This document shows positions 39,001 to 53,200 of a stretch of 64,000 nt of DNA, piece after piece. The DNA lies in assembly GCF_000003815.2 (NCBI RefSeq), contig NC_049980.1, forward strand, positions 26,508,508-26,572,507. Reading direction: 5' to 3'. Source of the DNA: Branchiostoma floridae (taxonomy: Eukaryota > Chordata > Leptocardii > Amphioxiformes > Branchiostomatidae). A model generated the notes under the pieces. That model searched no databases. It saw nothing but the letters and a program-made list of their open reading frames with translations, and was not told the DNA's origin. The translations under genes were made by a program, and so were the position numbers. How positions within the stretch are numbered: position 1 is the first letter of the stretch; every line of letters begins with the position of its first letter.

Positions 39001-40600
39001 CAAATGGCGTTTGTACAGTACATTGACGTTCGTTGCAATTCTTCGCTTATGCCCCGATTGAGATGCAAACAAGACAACTTGATAGTGAGCCAAGTATTGC
39101 TACAAAAACGAACAAGCGGTCATTTTTGAAGATTTTCAACAAAAACACTTAATATCTAATTCTCTATTTACATTCATGTCAATCTTAATCGACTTCAAAA
39201 GGGGAGGTCTAACCCCAAATTAACGGACCTTTGTTGTGAAAGATGGTTACCACGTTACCAAAGTAGTTCAATGATTTATCTCCACAAGGACTGTCACTTC
39301 TTCTATATTTTGCAATTGGTCGATACAAAGCTGTGATAAATTGGCCGAATAGTAAGAATAATTCAAATTGAGTTACCAGGTAATAGATGCAGTGTTACAA
39401 GTACGTGGCTGTCAAAACAATGAGGGATATGGCTGACTGTACTGGAAACTGTACTGGAAACATCACATGAGTCTGAATTGTGTTGCTCTTAGGGATAATC
39501 GGAACCGTTTCACTTAATCTACTTAATTAGTTTGCGAATTGCCTTTGCAGCAAAATGTTACCATTTTCACGATTTAGACCCGTCAATTGTAAGCGCCTCG
39601 CAATTCAGCCCTACGCCATGAAGAGAGTGTAGTCGGACCACCCAATGACAAGCATCTGTCCCTGGTACTGAAATACCCGTTGTTTCGGGCGATGTTTTTG
39701 TCGTACCAACGTTATATATAGCCCATCAATCATGCTCAGTACAGACATGGAGATATTCATCATCCGGTCATAACTAGGAAGCAATAGAGATAGCAGTAAG
39801 GTCAAAGTCAGTGGCAGCAGCTGCTATAATGAATATTACATTTCCCAGACACTGACACCAGACGTGCACGTGATAAAAATCCCATCACACCGAAGTCGAA
39901 AACCTTATAAACTAACAACACAAGTTTTAGGTCCAAAAGGGCGTGCGGAGGCAGATGGTGGGCTTAGAGAGGGATTGTAACGCTCATTCTTCTCCTCCCG
40001 GAACGTTGATCGACACAGGGAAGGGATTTGAGTCAGGATCAGTGCCGTCTGCTGTCTTATATTATTCGATTTGACGTAACGTCATGGTTTGCTGATATCC
40101 AAGCAGATGTAGGGGTGGGAGATCGTTTAATACGCTTTCTGACGATCGAGCTTCTCTGAATGCCATCCACCTAGTCAGAGAACGTTACGATCTTCCTTCC
40201 AGACATCTGCTTGGCTATCAATAGTTTGCCACCAGTGCATAGGAAGTATAGAATTGAAAATCTATGAACCCCATATTAAAGACAGATTCAAATTTTTGAT
40301 AAGACAAACCATTATAAAACATCTGTTCTAACATTTTCACAACCACAAAGAAGAGAAGAGAAGTTTAGTTCATTTAAAACTATTATTTCATAATGAGCTA
40401 GGTATATAGTACAATAAAGGCCGTCATTCTATCAGAAAACTTACATGATAAGTGAACAGAACACAACTCCGGTCACCCCTATAAAGAGAAGCTGTGAGGG
40501 GACCCATTAGAGGGGAATGTTTAGATCTATATCTAAAGTCAGCACTTCTCTTCGACACGATCTGTTAAAACATGTTCAGACAATCGGAGCCACTGATAGG
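39001..40600. other. intergenic between Trk and SLC49A3 (convergent)
   Basis: The two genes point toward each other. No recognisable gene, repeat or RNA is seen in this interval. Confidence 0.5.
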
Positions 40601-40614
40601 TTCATGAATACAAA

Positions 40615-40620
40615 TTTATT
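40615..40620 (-). promoter_or_regulatory. candidate poly(A) signal, SLC49A3 gene
   Basis: TTTATT on the plus strand reads AATAAA on the minus strand, about 1.2 kb past the SLC49A3 stop codon at 41839. If used, the 3' UTR includes the ATC-repeat tract at 41069-41372. Confidence 0.45.
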
Positions 40621-41068
40621 GCAATGATGGCAAACAGATATCAGTTATGTCTTACTTTGTCTATTATAATGAGAGAAATATCATTCATAAGTACAATGTA
40701 TGAAAGGAAAATATGTTTTACAGAGGGCATCTTAATCTATGTGCCATGTTCCTCTGAATTGACATTACATTTTTGTATGGGATTTTTACCAATATAACCC
40801 ATATGGTTTCATATATATCTAATACTCTCATCAGATGAGAAATTGGTTTTCTTTATACATGTACAGCTTGAGGGACAATGAAATATGGATGTGATTTTCC
40901 ATGATCTTAACCTTATCCATAGAGTCACAATATGCATACATAAGCATAGCATGATATAATTATCTCTCAGGATATCACTCATGTGCATTGTCAGATAAGA
41001 ACACTATGTAAATGTATGAGACAAGTTTAAGTATCAAGGTCAAAACTACTATCTGCATCCCAGTAACA

Positions 41069-41372
41069 TATCATCATCATTAGTCACCCTTAATCATCCA
41101 CACCATCATTTTTCACATCAACATAATACACATCATCATCATTATCCAGATCATCAACATAATCCACATTAAGATCATCCTCATTATCAACATTGTCATC
41201 ATTGACACCATCATCATCATCAACATCACCATCATCCACATTATCATCAACATCCAAATCACCATCATCATCATCATCACCATCATCATTCACATCATCA
41301 ACATAATCCACATCAACAGTCACTATTGAGGCATCATCCACAATATCATTTTCCATATCATTGTCATCATGA
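41069..41372. repeat. degenerate (ATC/CAT)n minisatellite
   Basis: About 300 bp of ATC-like trinucleotides with ACATC and CCACAT variants. On the minus strand it gives a 101-codon frame made almost only of Asp, Val and Asn, which is a composition artefact. It probably lies in the 3' UTR of the SLC49A3-like gene. Confidence 0.85.
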
Positions 41373-41838
41373 AATAAGCCCCCAATTGATAACAAACACT
41401 GAACACTTCAAGGTCTCATCAAGCATCATAGCAAGGAAATTTTATACTTAGTACATGTGACATAAGTAATATAGGGTTTCAATTATACAAATGTGTGCCA
41501 CAATTGCATATTTCATCACAAAGTGCAACTTGTCCCTATGATTAGTGGTAAGCAATTGCACATCATACTTGACAGATAAATTCAGTAAAGTTGGTAATCA
41601 CCATAAATACAGATGATAGAGATTTAGACATCATTTGCTCATAAATAATTCGCAGTTATTAGCAACAAACTTGCAACAACGAAATAAGATTTACAAAAAC
41701 TCTGCATATTTCATGACTGTGTGACATTTTTCATTTCTTCTTCCATATCGCAGAGAGCTGTAAACTTGTATTCCTGATACAACCTGATTGCTCAGTCAGG
41801 AGGTTGAGTGTTGCAGTGTAATGAGATTATGAGTCATG

Positions 41839-44800
41839 TCACGTTGATGGAGCGGGCTGCTCGGCGTTGACAGACTTGTTTTCTGTTCTCTCCACCTGAA
41901 GTCTCTTGTAAACTGGCTTCAGTCCAAGCAACAGTGTCACAGAAGCTACCGTCATCCAGCCAGCAAAAATCAGCATCATCACTGTGGAATTGAACAGATA
42001 AAGCTTTCACAAGCCTAGTATTTTCTCAATAATTCATTGTCCTACTTTGCATAATCAATGTATAATCATCATGACATTCAGTATGCAGGTAGTTTAATAG
42101 AGATGCAAACACATGCAAATTAGGATTTGAATTAGCTAGAATTTGTCTAATTGATGAGGGAAATGTGTAATTTAAGTGTTTCAATAAGACATTTGTTTGC
42201 ATAATAAATGTAATCTATGAATGGCAAAACATTAACAAATACTCATTATGCAAATGAGAATTTTAACATTAATTATGCAAATTAGATTCTCATTTGCATA
42301 TTCAATGTCATCATCCATAATTCCAAAATGGTAAACAACATACTAGTGACAATTACAATGTGTAAATTAGTTAAAAGTGTACACCACCATGTATGTAGAT
42401 CATGTAAATCATTGAAAGCTCTAAGCATTGCAATGCAACTGACATGCAGGTTTACCTTTAAAATCCCGTGGCACAACTTTGCCACAGTGGGCATGAACTG
42501 TCTGACTGGGAGGTAGTGGTGGAGGGATGTATTTAGCCAAGAAGGTCAGGATGATAGCCTGGAGGTTTCTGTAGCAAAATGAATTCGTTCATGCAACATT
42601 ATCACAATTGTGTTAAACAAAATGACATATCAACAGTCCTGAAAAGTTGGGCTAGGTAAATATGTAACCTGACATACATTAATTTATCAAAACTAAATAA
42701 TAGTACATCTACTACCTTCCATCAGGGCAATTAAATGACTCAGCGCTATTAACTTTTCAATGCTAGGTGGTGCTGCATTGGGACCAAGAATGCAGTCCAA
42801 ACATGACTAATCTTGTGTCCTCAACATTGCTGCTGTTTTGTATATTAAATTTTTGACAAAGATGATGAGGAAAAAAACTTTCTGACCCTAATACTGAAAC
42901 AATCTAACCACATCATGGGTGGACTATAACTGGGTAACCTTTGCAAAAAGCTTAATACTGCTCAACACTTCAGACTGTTCCATTAATAATTTCTACAAAA
43001 TTTATCATTAACTATTCTACACAATGACTAGACAACAAAGAATTCAAACTTGAAAATAAAAACATAGTCTTGACTTAGCATATACACAGCAAGATTGTAA
43101 AAAAGGTTAGATCAAAATTGTTTCTATCATATCAAGTTGAAAAAAAAAAATTAACTTTGACCTTAATTTAAATTTGGCGTCTCCTTACCCACACACAATA
43201 AGCAGCCCCGAGCTGGTTGCAGCTGATACTGGATAAGTGATCTCCACTGACAGCTCCAAGGCTGTCGGGTACATGGCAAAGGCGGTGACTCCAAACACAC
43301 TCGCACTGATGGCAAGAGGCACCTCTTTCCCTGGATAACTGCTTAACTGTAATCCATTCAATACACAAACAAAATTATAATGCTTTTTTTCTTACTGTCG
43401 CATCAAACCTACAAGTAAAATTACTGACAAGTCAACATGCTTCCATCTGTTTGATGAATTGTCCAAAGGTACTCTATTGATGCAAAACAATATATACAAA
43501 TGTAATTGACTGTTACAATATTGTTTCCTATTTCCTAGAAATGAAACAATAGCCTATAATATCACATAACCATCTGTGGCCTTTATGGACATTATATATA
43601 ATGCAAAGTAACCAAGAAAACATGTTTACACAGTCTCCAGGAATTTTGGATAAAGGACATACCACTGCAAAGACTATGAGGGCCAGCGTGCCAATAGCAG
43701 CAGACAGCTTGATGATCTCCTCAAACCGTTTGGTTCTGTCGACGAGCCGCCCCGCTGCTCCGGCTCCTACCATACCCAGCAAGACCATCAGGGCAGCACA
43801 GATACCTGCAAACGTCTGGGAGAAGGCAAGGGCCAGGACAGAAATAAACAATACCAATAATGTTTATTGTTCATTGGTTTGACTGTTCAGCACACAACTG
43901 AGTCAGGGTTACTAGCTAATTAGCCTGTGGCTATTATATTACAAAGGGCTATTTAGCCCTGCTGACAGCAATTCTGTCATATGTCTTTTCACTTTGAAGA
44001 AAACATCTATGTCGCAGTATCAACTTCCACATCAAGAAGTAACATCAACTCTCACAATACCAATTTATATCAATTTTCTGATAGTAGACTAATAATGTGC
44101 TGTTCTCTGATTAGGTTGGACAGATATGATAAGTGACATTGTGTTCTAGGTGTACAATATCATTAAGCAACAAACATGTGGTTTAAGAATACAATAGGCA
44201 TGAACGTACATCTGTGTATCCTCGTGGACAAAACACCTGCTCGATGACAGCAACAAAGGTCTGAAACGTCCCCATCCCAGCACCAAATGTCAACATGAGG
44301 ATCCAATACTGCACATCCCTGCAAAGCTTAACAAGACAAAAAGAAATATGATAGGAAATAAGTCACATTTTAACTATGTGTAGAAGCAAATCGCAGAAAT
44401 GATTTTCTTTAGTAAAATGCTGTCATCTGTCTTTATAACTGATAACTGGCTATGAACCATTCATTATGGACACCATCATTGATTTATTCATTTTCCCACA
44501 ACAAAATGTATATTTTACAAAAAATATTAGGCGAAGTATTGATATGTTAATGGTACGAAACTAAAGCCAAGGGGTCAGGGATTCTTCCCCCTAAAAAGTG
44601 GCTGTCCCCTGAAAAGACACGAAAATTTAAGGTGACTTTAAAGAACATGTTGGCTCTAAGCTGCATAATTTCTGCATGATGGCATAGCCTCGACATAATT
44701 CATTCTCTGGTATGGTAATGACATAATGTAATTGTTGTTACCATTTTCAGGCCTGGGAAGAAAGGCTGTGTGCCCTTGGCAGCACTGATAGATGGTGGGG

Positions 44801-47800
44801 AGGGCGGGCCGCTGCTACAGATTCCAAACGTTGCCATGAGAACAGTTAAACAGGGTACAATGGTGTAGAGTGACACCTGGAAGAAGCAGGAGGAACTGCA
44901 GTAAGATACCAAATAAAAAAGATGATGTACTCATCTGTGAAGGAGAAATTCAATAGCCCACGCAAAGGTATAGTTTGATGATGAGAGTAACAATATAGAC
45001 TACCTGCATTATGTAACTCTTTGTTTACATGTAGTTTTGAAGAAGACAATTTCTTGAGATGTTCCTGATAACATGTCACCACTTTCAATGTGTCAGTCTT
45101 AGGGTACTTGACATTGATGCTACAACTGTCATAATTTGATTTTCTGACTCACCAAAAGTTGTAGACTGTGTCTGTCACCTGATTTAGCCACCTGAGGTCC
45201 TACGAGGTTGGACAAAATTGATCCAATTGGGCTACCTGTGCAACAACACAGGGTGTCTCAGGTGAATAAGAACTTCAAAGTCTTCTTAGTTATAATTCAT
45301 AGCTAAAAAATTAACAGGCTGTTATTTTTATGCTCAAACAGTATGCCAAAAAGCAGTTACTCAAGCAACTGGATATGATTTTGGAGCAGTTACTTGTCTG
45401 CTTTTTGGCATATCTTATTACCTGGGTGTCTCAACCTACATCGATGCTCATGCAGTACTTTGCCATGATGCCGAGTTTGAATGTGAGTTTTCCCCATGAC
45501 TCACCCATAGATATGATCATGTTGGCGGTTGCTCTCTGGTCATCTGCAAACCACATGGCTGCCACCTTAGCCGGACTCTGTCTGAGCAGAGGCTGGGCCA
45601 TGGCTGCGACCACCTGTCCGGCTACAACCACAGCGAACCGGTAGGAGGACGGTATGTCGTGTAAGGTACTGATGGCAGTAATGCCTGCACCTGCAGCCTG
45701 GATCCATGCTCCTATGATAATCTGGAATAAAGCATTATTGTTACATAATACAGAAAATGTTCCTACAAAATGTACTTTCACATGAACTTTCAAAATGCAT
45801 TTTCAGAGTAGTGCTCTCACATTAGGCAACCGCGGGCGCATAAATTTTTGTCCATTTGCAAATTTTAAAAAAGTTTTTGACTATGCTGAAAATTGCACAA
45901 CCTGCATTTGCAAAATGAAGTCAATTCCAAAGACAAAGGTGATGAACAAAAAAAAAGAACAAAAATTAAGAGTATATTGTTTCATATACCATACTCATTC
46001 ATTTGATCTTCCGGACCACTTTTCATTATCAATAAAGGTACCTTTTTTTCACCAACCTCTTTTATTCCCACCCTCACATCTGAGTTTTGGAGTTTCCATA
46101 GGATAATTTTGTCATCCGTATAATGAAATCAACATGGCCTTTTAAGATATAAAACTAAAGTGGCAACATTTGTGAGTAAATACAGCATATCCTATCGCAT
46201 GTAACAATGGACCATGGTCCATATTAACAAATGGACCATTCAAAAGTTTCTTTACCCATACATAGACTATCCCAACATTGGACGTTAAACTTACGCCAGC
46301 TCTGAGCCCGATGACGTCCAGAACCCAGGTGGCAACAAACCCAAGAGGCACAGCCGTCAGGAGGAACGCCAGGGACAGCCAGTTCATCTCACTCAGCTCC
46401 ACACCGTAGAACTCTGCTGCCGTGTCTGCCACGGGCTGGAACCAACTCTGGGCAGGGTGTGGTAGGTTACAGGAATTGTTATGTGTGGTAAGATTTACTT
46501 TTTGACTCTACCTCGTAAAAGCTCAAAAGCTCAAAAGTACCTGTGCCAAATCACAAATTAACCTAACCACTGATGTATTATGTGACTGTGTTTCTCATTA
46601 ATTATTCGTGTGGGAGGGGAGGAGAGACACCCGACATATTAAAGTCAAGTAAGTCAGTCAAGTCATGCAAATAAGGACCTACTTAAATGCTTGAATTATT
46701 ATAGTGGATCACCTCCTCCACCCAAATGACAGAAATAAACAATATTATCTCAAGAATGAAGGCTAAGAGCATATTCTGATAATTTGCGCAAAAGAGGTCT
46801 AATTTGCATAATTCATATTCAACTAACGGGAGGTGCCCCAACACGGTACGCTTTTTCTTGCGCTCAAACTCATGACGCTCCATCGCTAGTTGCCTGAGAG
46901 TGGTCAAAGTTTGATGACTGAATTTTTTACACATAGATTTGAACAACATACTTGAATAAGAAATGCATTCATGTGGTTCATGAACCTTTCGCGCTGCGTG
47001 TTACAAGCGGCAAACACTGTGAGACAATTTCGTGTATGTAACCTTCCAATTTTGTGCTACGCTGGACAGTGTGCCTAACTCGGTACGCTTTTTTACATTT
47101 TGCTCTCTTCAGAAGTAAGTGGTAAATTTAAGTACACAGAAAAAAATCAATAGTATGATATTTTAGATTACTTTTAACAGTAAAATCGTGACTGTATGTA
47201 CTTTCTGTCTCATATGAGGAAGGCTGTACCTAGAACAATCCAGCTGATGTTTTTACGGGCAATGGGCTGAATGTACTGATTGTGAATGCCCGACTAAAAA
47301 AAACATTACGAAAAAACGACACCACCAACATCAACAAAACTCTGTGTGATTATATGAAAATATCATATACATCTCTCTATCAAGTCTTATTTTCATAGAC
47401 AGCACGAATCATTTGTTACAGTCAAATAAATCTTTAGAGCGTTCTCTTGTCTGACACATTCACGGCCACACTCCCTTGGGAGTACAATGGTGGCAATGTT
47501 TATGTCGCTTCCTTTTGGTTGCTTTTCTACTCACCAAACATTTGAAGACCCATATCCATAGTGTTTTATGGAGCTTTATTTATGTGTATCATGGCAGTCG
47601 TGTGACCGCTTGGACGAGTTTGTATAGTTAGCGACACGAGCCGCCAATACGCAGAGGCCGGTGACCGCAGTGATTCAGCACTGTCGACATTACTGTTAGA
47701 ATTCTGTTTTTAAAAAACATGAAGTAAATATGTTAAAGTATACTTGGAATGCAAATTAAAGCTGTGTGCATGGACTTGGTTCATTTACCTTTGTAATCAG

Positions 47801-48184
47801 CATAGTTAGTGGCAACAAACACGGTGTACTTATGGATAATAAGATCAGAAAAAAATCCGTACCGTCTTAGGACGGGAACCGTCTTAGGGCGGCCCCCGTT
47901 AACTGTTAACTTTTATATCCACCTTGATGTAAATTCATGTATGAAATTCCTGTCATTTACCACACTATTTAATCATACGACGATGTCCTTAGCTTGAACA
48001 CGTTAGACAATATCAAACATTTCGTGCTTACCGCTAAAGCTCCATTGGAAATGTTCAAGAGAGTGATGACAACCAGGATGTACCATCTCCACCGGTACAC
48101 CCGTAACTTCTCCCCGGCCCCAGGGGCCTCACCACCGGCGGTGGGCAGCAGTGACTTGCCTTCTGAGTCCGATGGACCCTCCAT
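41839..48184 (-). CDS. SLC49A3: SLC49A3 (MFSD7)-like major facilitator transporter
   Basis: Ten coding exons on the minus strand: 48032-48184, 46295-46447, 45505-45721, 45153-45235, 44742-44876, 44210-44326, 43663-43815, 43189-43346, 42456-42568, 41839-41981. They join to 474 aa, close to the family. The start (MEGPSDSEGK) is followed by a hydrophilic N terminus and then TM1 at YRWRWYILVV. Family landmarks follow: PVAD, EMNWLSLAF and WVLDVIGLRAG in TM1-3; MWFADDQRATANM (the QRATAN signature); GRLVDRTKRFEE; a YPTALELSVEITYPV helix; and PVYKRLQ at the end of the last TM. Twelve TM segments are expected, probably in the plasma membrane. The vertebrate SLC49 family includes heme and choline exporters, but the substrate of SLC49A3 is poorly defined, so none is assigned. 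Exon 6 uses an AAG acceptor at 44327-44329, chosen because a nearby CAG would break the frame. Confidence 0.92.
45342..45412. repeat. short palindromic repeat in SLC49A3 intron 3
   Basis: 15-bp perfect inverted arms, TATGCCAAAAAGCAG (45342-45356) and its complement (45398-45412), surround a 41-nt centre. The centre holds a second direct repeat of the GCAGTTACT type. It looks like a miniature interspersed element; no target-site duplication was identified. Confidence 0.65.
46827..47899. mobile_element. candidate DNA transposon remnant (about 1.07 kb) with imperfect TIRs
   Basis: The left end CGGGAGGTGCCCCAACACGG and the inverted right end CGGGGGCCGCCCTAAGACGG match at most positions. A subterminal motif of the type CYAANNCGGTACG followed by a T-run occurs inside both ends and once internally near 47070. 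No transposase domain is visible and the target-site duplication is unclear (TAA and TTA flanks). It lies in SLC49A3 intron 1. Confidence 0.45.
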
Positions 48185-50278
48185 AGATCTTTTGCTATCG
48201 CCAAGGAGATTATAAACTCCTTGCTGTTATAAATTGTTAAATCTCACAACCTGTTTTGACCCGTGTGTCAAAGTCCATGTTTTCTTAAATTGAACTGCAC
48301 AAATCCTCTTAGCAATTAGTCACACTTGGCAATGACAAGACGTTTTCAATTTAGTAAAAAGCAGAGAAAAGTTACTGTATGACCAAAAGTTTTCGAAAAT
48401 GCTCTTCTTCTTTTTTGCGATGTCAACATGTCGCGGAAGAGGACTGAACTTTGACCTTTGAACTTTGGGATCATTGACATTTTTATGAAGATTGTTGAAA
48501 TGGCTTCTTTATTCTTAAGTTCGCAGCTCTAATCCGAGACCCATTTGGTGCATTTATGGGAGGACAGCTCCATCTTTATCGCAGCGTGGAACATCTGTAG
48601 CAAATTAATCTATATGTCATTTTTCGCAAACGCTAATTGGTTATTCTTTAAAGTAAGCAGAGAATGGGTATTACTAACTGGTTGTTTTCACCCTGCTATG
48701 CTGCACATGTAATGCATGAAAGCATATTCAACTTCGTGTCGGATTAGGTAGCAAAAGGTGTAAAAAAGTTTCCTGTGTCTGTACGTGCTTGTCTTCGTTC
48801 ATGCCACTAAACAAATGTTTTGCTCAGGAATGTCGAAAAGTTTACTTTTTGCACCGCCTTTAAATCTTTAAGGTTCTTTGTTAGGGTCGGGATTATATAC
48901 GGGGTTGGGGTCTACATGTGTCATTTACAACATAATCAAAGGCTGTATTCTCTGATCGGTTCTTAATGAATTTATCCGTGTCATGTTGCAAGAAAATTAC
49001 CAAGCAATGACACGAACACTATAGCCTCGGTCTTCTAAGATTGCACCCCGAGTTTTACACCAAAAGAGGCTTAGCGAGCGATCACAATTTTCTTCACAAC
49101 CTGTAATGCCAGATTTGTTTAAGAACTTATAGCTGTAAAAGTTCCGCTTGCCTTTGCCTACATCTGCCTAAAGATTACAGAAGGTCAATCTATCACTTGA
49201 GTTGTTTGTCTATATGTCAATGGCCGTACGTACGGTCACGAAAATATAGCCTCGGGCGGCGAAGAATTAAAAAAGGGTAACTGTTGACAAGATTGTAATA
49301 AATAGATAAGCAAGACTGTACTTTATCACCTTTGCTCAGAGTGTTAATTGAGAGACACAAAGACATTTGAATTGGCATTGTTGTTTAAGGTGTGTAGGGT
49401 GTTTGAATGACATAATGATCAAACTGCAGAAAAAATGTACAGAAGGTATGTACACGCTGTCACAAATCAAATATGTACACAAGTCACCTGCCTTTAGTCA
49501 CATGAATGACACCTTGTGTAAACTGTGTCACCGTCCGATAACAAAAGTAGGTTGCAAGCAAAACATTTGGAATCATCTTAGAGTCAGTACTTCTTATCAA
49601 ATACATCAGAATGTAAAAAATGAATACCTTATAGAATGTAAACATTACTATCCGAAGTCTATACTAGTTCTCCGTATGTTCCATGAACATGTAGTTGATA
49701 GGCACTCCGCTAGAAGATGCTTATCAAAGGCACTTTGACCTGGTGCGTTGTTAGTTCACCTGGCGTCGCAGGGCGAAGGTCGCAAAGTGACGATCTCGTG
49801 ACTGAGGAGTTTGACTAGTTCAAACAGCTCTGATCACCTTTGACAGTATATTTTGGTCCGCTGTTCGGGTCGTTGAACCAAGAGTTTGCGAAAACTACAA
49901 GTCAAGATTTAAAACATACTAGTACACAAGGTAGGACACTCTGACAAGTTCTTTGTCTTTAATACCCCGGCCTGAGGGCCGTATCTTAGAACTCTATAAG
50001 CGAAGGTAAAAAGTGTAACACCTGTCCTTCCGGTATGAAATTTCTCTTTCCATACGGTGACAACAGCATCTAAAGCGAACAGTAAATAAAAACAGCAACA
50101 AAAATTGTGGGATATAACGTTACCGAATGAAGAACAATTATGACCAAAAGCCTAGTTGCTGTAGCACGTGTACGGGACAAACAGTTTGCGCAATGAATGT
50201 GGGTCGATTGTCAACCTTTGCCCAACCTTGAGGTAATAAGAGCACGCAGAAAGAAATCAGTCCGGCTCAGCGGCTAAA
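48185..50278. other. head-to-head intergenic region, SLC49A3 and ACSF2
   Basis: About 2.1 kb between two divergent start codons, so it should contain both promoters. No TATA box is evident. A 123-codon plus-strand frame at 49367-49738 contains CKLCHRP and IWNHLRVSTSYQIH, a C2H2-like spacing, but cannot be assigned. Nothing else is recognised. Confidence 0.45.
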
Positions 50279-53200
50279 ATGGACACGAGTTACTACCACC
50301 GCCCGGCTGACCAGCCGTTCCTGGACGACACGTTTGGCCAGCTGCTGGACAAGGCTGCTGTCCGCTGGCCGGACAGGGATGCTTACGTCTTCCGTCCTGG
50401 CGGAAGAAGGGTCACCTTTGCCGAGCTGAAGGAACAGGTAGGTTTGTAACGGTACAGGGACGGTACGGTGACAAGGCTTCAGTCACGAGACGACATTGTT
50501 TGTTTTATATGTAAAATGCACTGTTGAACTTTATTTACGTCGTGTTAACTTACCTTCGCCGAGAAGGTCATGTTTTCGCAGCGTATTTTATTGTTTGTAT
50601 GTTTGTTTGTTTGTTTGTGATTAAACAGCATGACTCACGGAGCTATGGTTTTGATGACATGAAATTTGGTATGCTGTCAAATGTATAGAGACGGCGACAT
50701 GCCAAGAAAGCTAACTACTTCAAGGTACACAATGTCGTAAACACCATACAAAAGAAATCAGAGGCATCTGATGAGAGGTTATAATGTTGGGGGATAACAT
50801 TCGACATTCTAGAAGCGACGAAAATGATGTAAAACTTTGCAGTGATATAAAGTGTTACCAACATCATCAATTGATATGTCAAATGGCACATTTGCACTTC
50901 ATTTCCCTCCCGCAAGGTGGACAAGCTCGCAGCCGGACTATTGGCCCTGGGCACCAAACGAGGGGACAGGATCGGATGGATAGTCGACAACAGGCTGGAG
51001 TGGGTCCTGTTATATTTTGCCGTGGCGAAACTGGGGGCCATTTCGGTATGTCCTCGACCTAATATAGAATACAGTTTAACATGCACATTAATAAAGTAAC
51101 TTTCTACTTTAAAATCCTGATGGTGTTAACTTGGTGAAATTAAATTAAGTTGACGTATTTTCTATATGTACGTATTACAATCAGTACAATCAATTAAACA
51201 AGTCATACACATAGAGTTTCTCGTATGACTTGTTTGGTTATTCTAAAATAATTAGTTCATCTGCTTGCTTATTCGCATCGACATTAAGGTTAACGTTGGG
51301 TCTGCAAGTTAGCAGTGCCACCTAACTGTAGTGTAGTGTGAATCATTGCCCTGAAGAAGATGGCAAACGTTAACGGTTAGGGCTGGGTACCGGTACGGTG
51401 TAACGGTACAAAACCGGTTTTTCTTATTTGACCGGTCCAGAAAAACTGGACCTGAAAAAAATTCGGTGCACCGGATGTTGGACCTATTGAAAAATTAACA
51501 GATTGTATGATCAGGCATTCACATGTTTCGGGGCTTACCGGTCGAGGAAAATAACAAGAGCGAAGTAGAGAAGAGTCTATAGGCTACCACGTACCAAGAG
51601 TCTACCAAGTTTTAAAGTCAATAGTACAGAGGGAGGCAGTTTGCCTTGTAGGGTTTTAAAACGCCAGTGGGAGTCGAATACTCCACAAAACCGATTTCTT
51701 TGTTGTGAAATGGGCCATTGTTTTTAGCCTCGTCCATCCACAAGTTCTCAGATACTGAATCAGGTCCAGGTTCAGGTCCGGACCTGGACCTGAATTTTCC
51801 GTACCGTACCCACCCCTATTAACGGCCATCGAAACGTCAGCTCTGAATGATATGTGGTTGTGGGAACTTTTTTATTCAGTAATTCATCAACCTGGTGAAA
51901 CGGAAGTACCACTTACTAGTATTGTCTTGTTTGAACTGATGAAAACCTCTACACTTGCTGACTATGCATGGAAAATATACACCCAAATTTATGCAGTGAC
52001 ATTTATCACATTCTGTGATCGTCTTATGATGTGTTTATCGTTTCATAGGTACCGCTGGAAAACATGTTTGATTGGAGTGCGGAGGTTGCCATCTACATGC
52101 TAAACAAGGTAAATATTGTATAGTGTTTACTAATATCAATTGGTAATATGTCTATATCTACTTGAGGAAATCTAGGTCTATTTTATTCCACAAGTTCGCT
52201 AGGTACTGTATTGTTACCTTCTATAAGATGCCTCTACAGTTATTTGTAGCTGTTTAGGTCTGTCCAGGTCCACACCTTTACCTGAAGCAATTCCGTCTCT
52301 GTGGGCCACTACATCTTTCCATTCTAAAAAAAAAAAAAAAAAAAAAATTCACGGGTCTCAATGGCAAGTGTGCAGATGTTGACACACTGGCAACACCAAA
52401 TCCGTAGGTTTTTTTTGGCACCTTTAGACAGATTAGCCGTGAGGCTCGGTGGGCGTCACTCCACCGTCATGGGGGCAGGGGCATGGGGGCAGGGGCATGG
52501 CGAGTTTAGAACTCAGGACCTTCTGATTCTGACTCCAACGCTCTAGCCGTTGCGCCACACAGACACCGCCATTCTAAAGCCCTTTTCCTATACCCGAATT
52601 TTTCTTAGCTACACTGTCTTTCTCAACATAACTTTAACACATTGCTAACATATATAACACTTGCACATGTTCTAGGTGAAGTTGAAGACTTTAGTACTGC
52701 AAGACAGTGGCGAAGATGATGTTTACAGTAAAAACCCTCTGCAGTCACTGATAGAGATCGCGCCGGAGCTGGAGACATGTCAGCCGGACCAACTGAAGAA
52801 CCCAAAGTATTTACCATCGTAAAAGTTAAATATCTTACTGTAACAGCAAAATCTCTATTGACTCAAGAACGTTTTAATGTACAGCAGAATGCGTAAGGCC
52901 TTCTACAGAAGAACAAACAAGTAGAGACGAATAAATCAACCTACATACAAGCATGTGATCAATGTGTTGATTTTGACGTATTGTTTACACTACTGGTCTA
53001 ACAGGGACTAAAGGAGTAAAGTTGTATTTTACCATTGTCGCCCTGCCTCTGTACCACAGGTTACCCTTCCTGGAGACCGTGATCGCTATTAGTGAAAGCA
53101 AATACAGGTATGTGCGTGGCCAACTTCGAATTCAGATTCACCAGTCCTCTTCCTTGTCCGGTTGCGCAATAAAGGCTGAATAATCTTAAAGTTTATCCTT

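Noticed and set aside
41090-41395. 101-codon Asp/Val-rich frame on the minus strand
   Set aside because: Translation of an ATC trinucleotide repeat, probably within the SLC49A3 3' UTR. It has no start context or other coding signal.
52500-52566. Possible second tRNA gene on the minus strand
   Set aside because: Only A-box and partial B-box similarity remain, the acceptor stem does not pair, and a T tail follows a non-tRNA body. A SINE explains it better.
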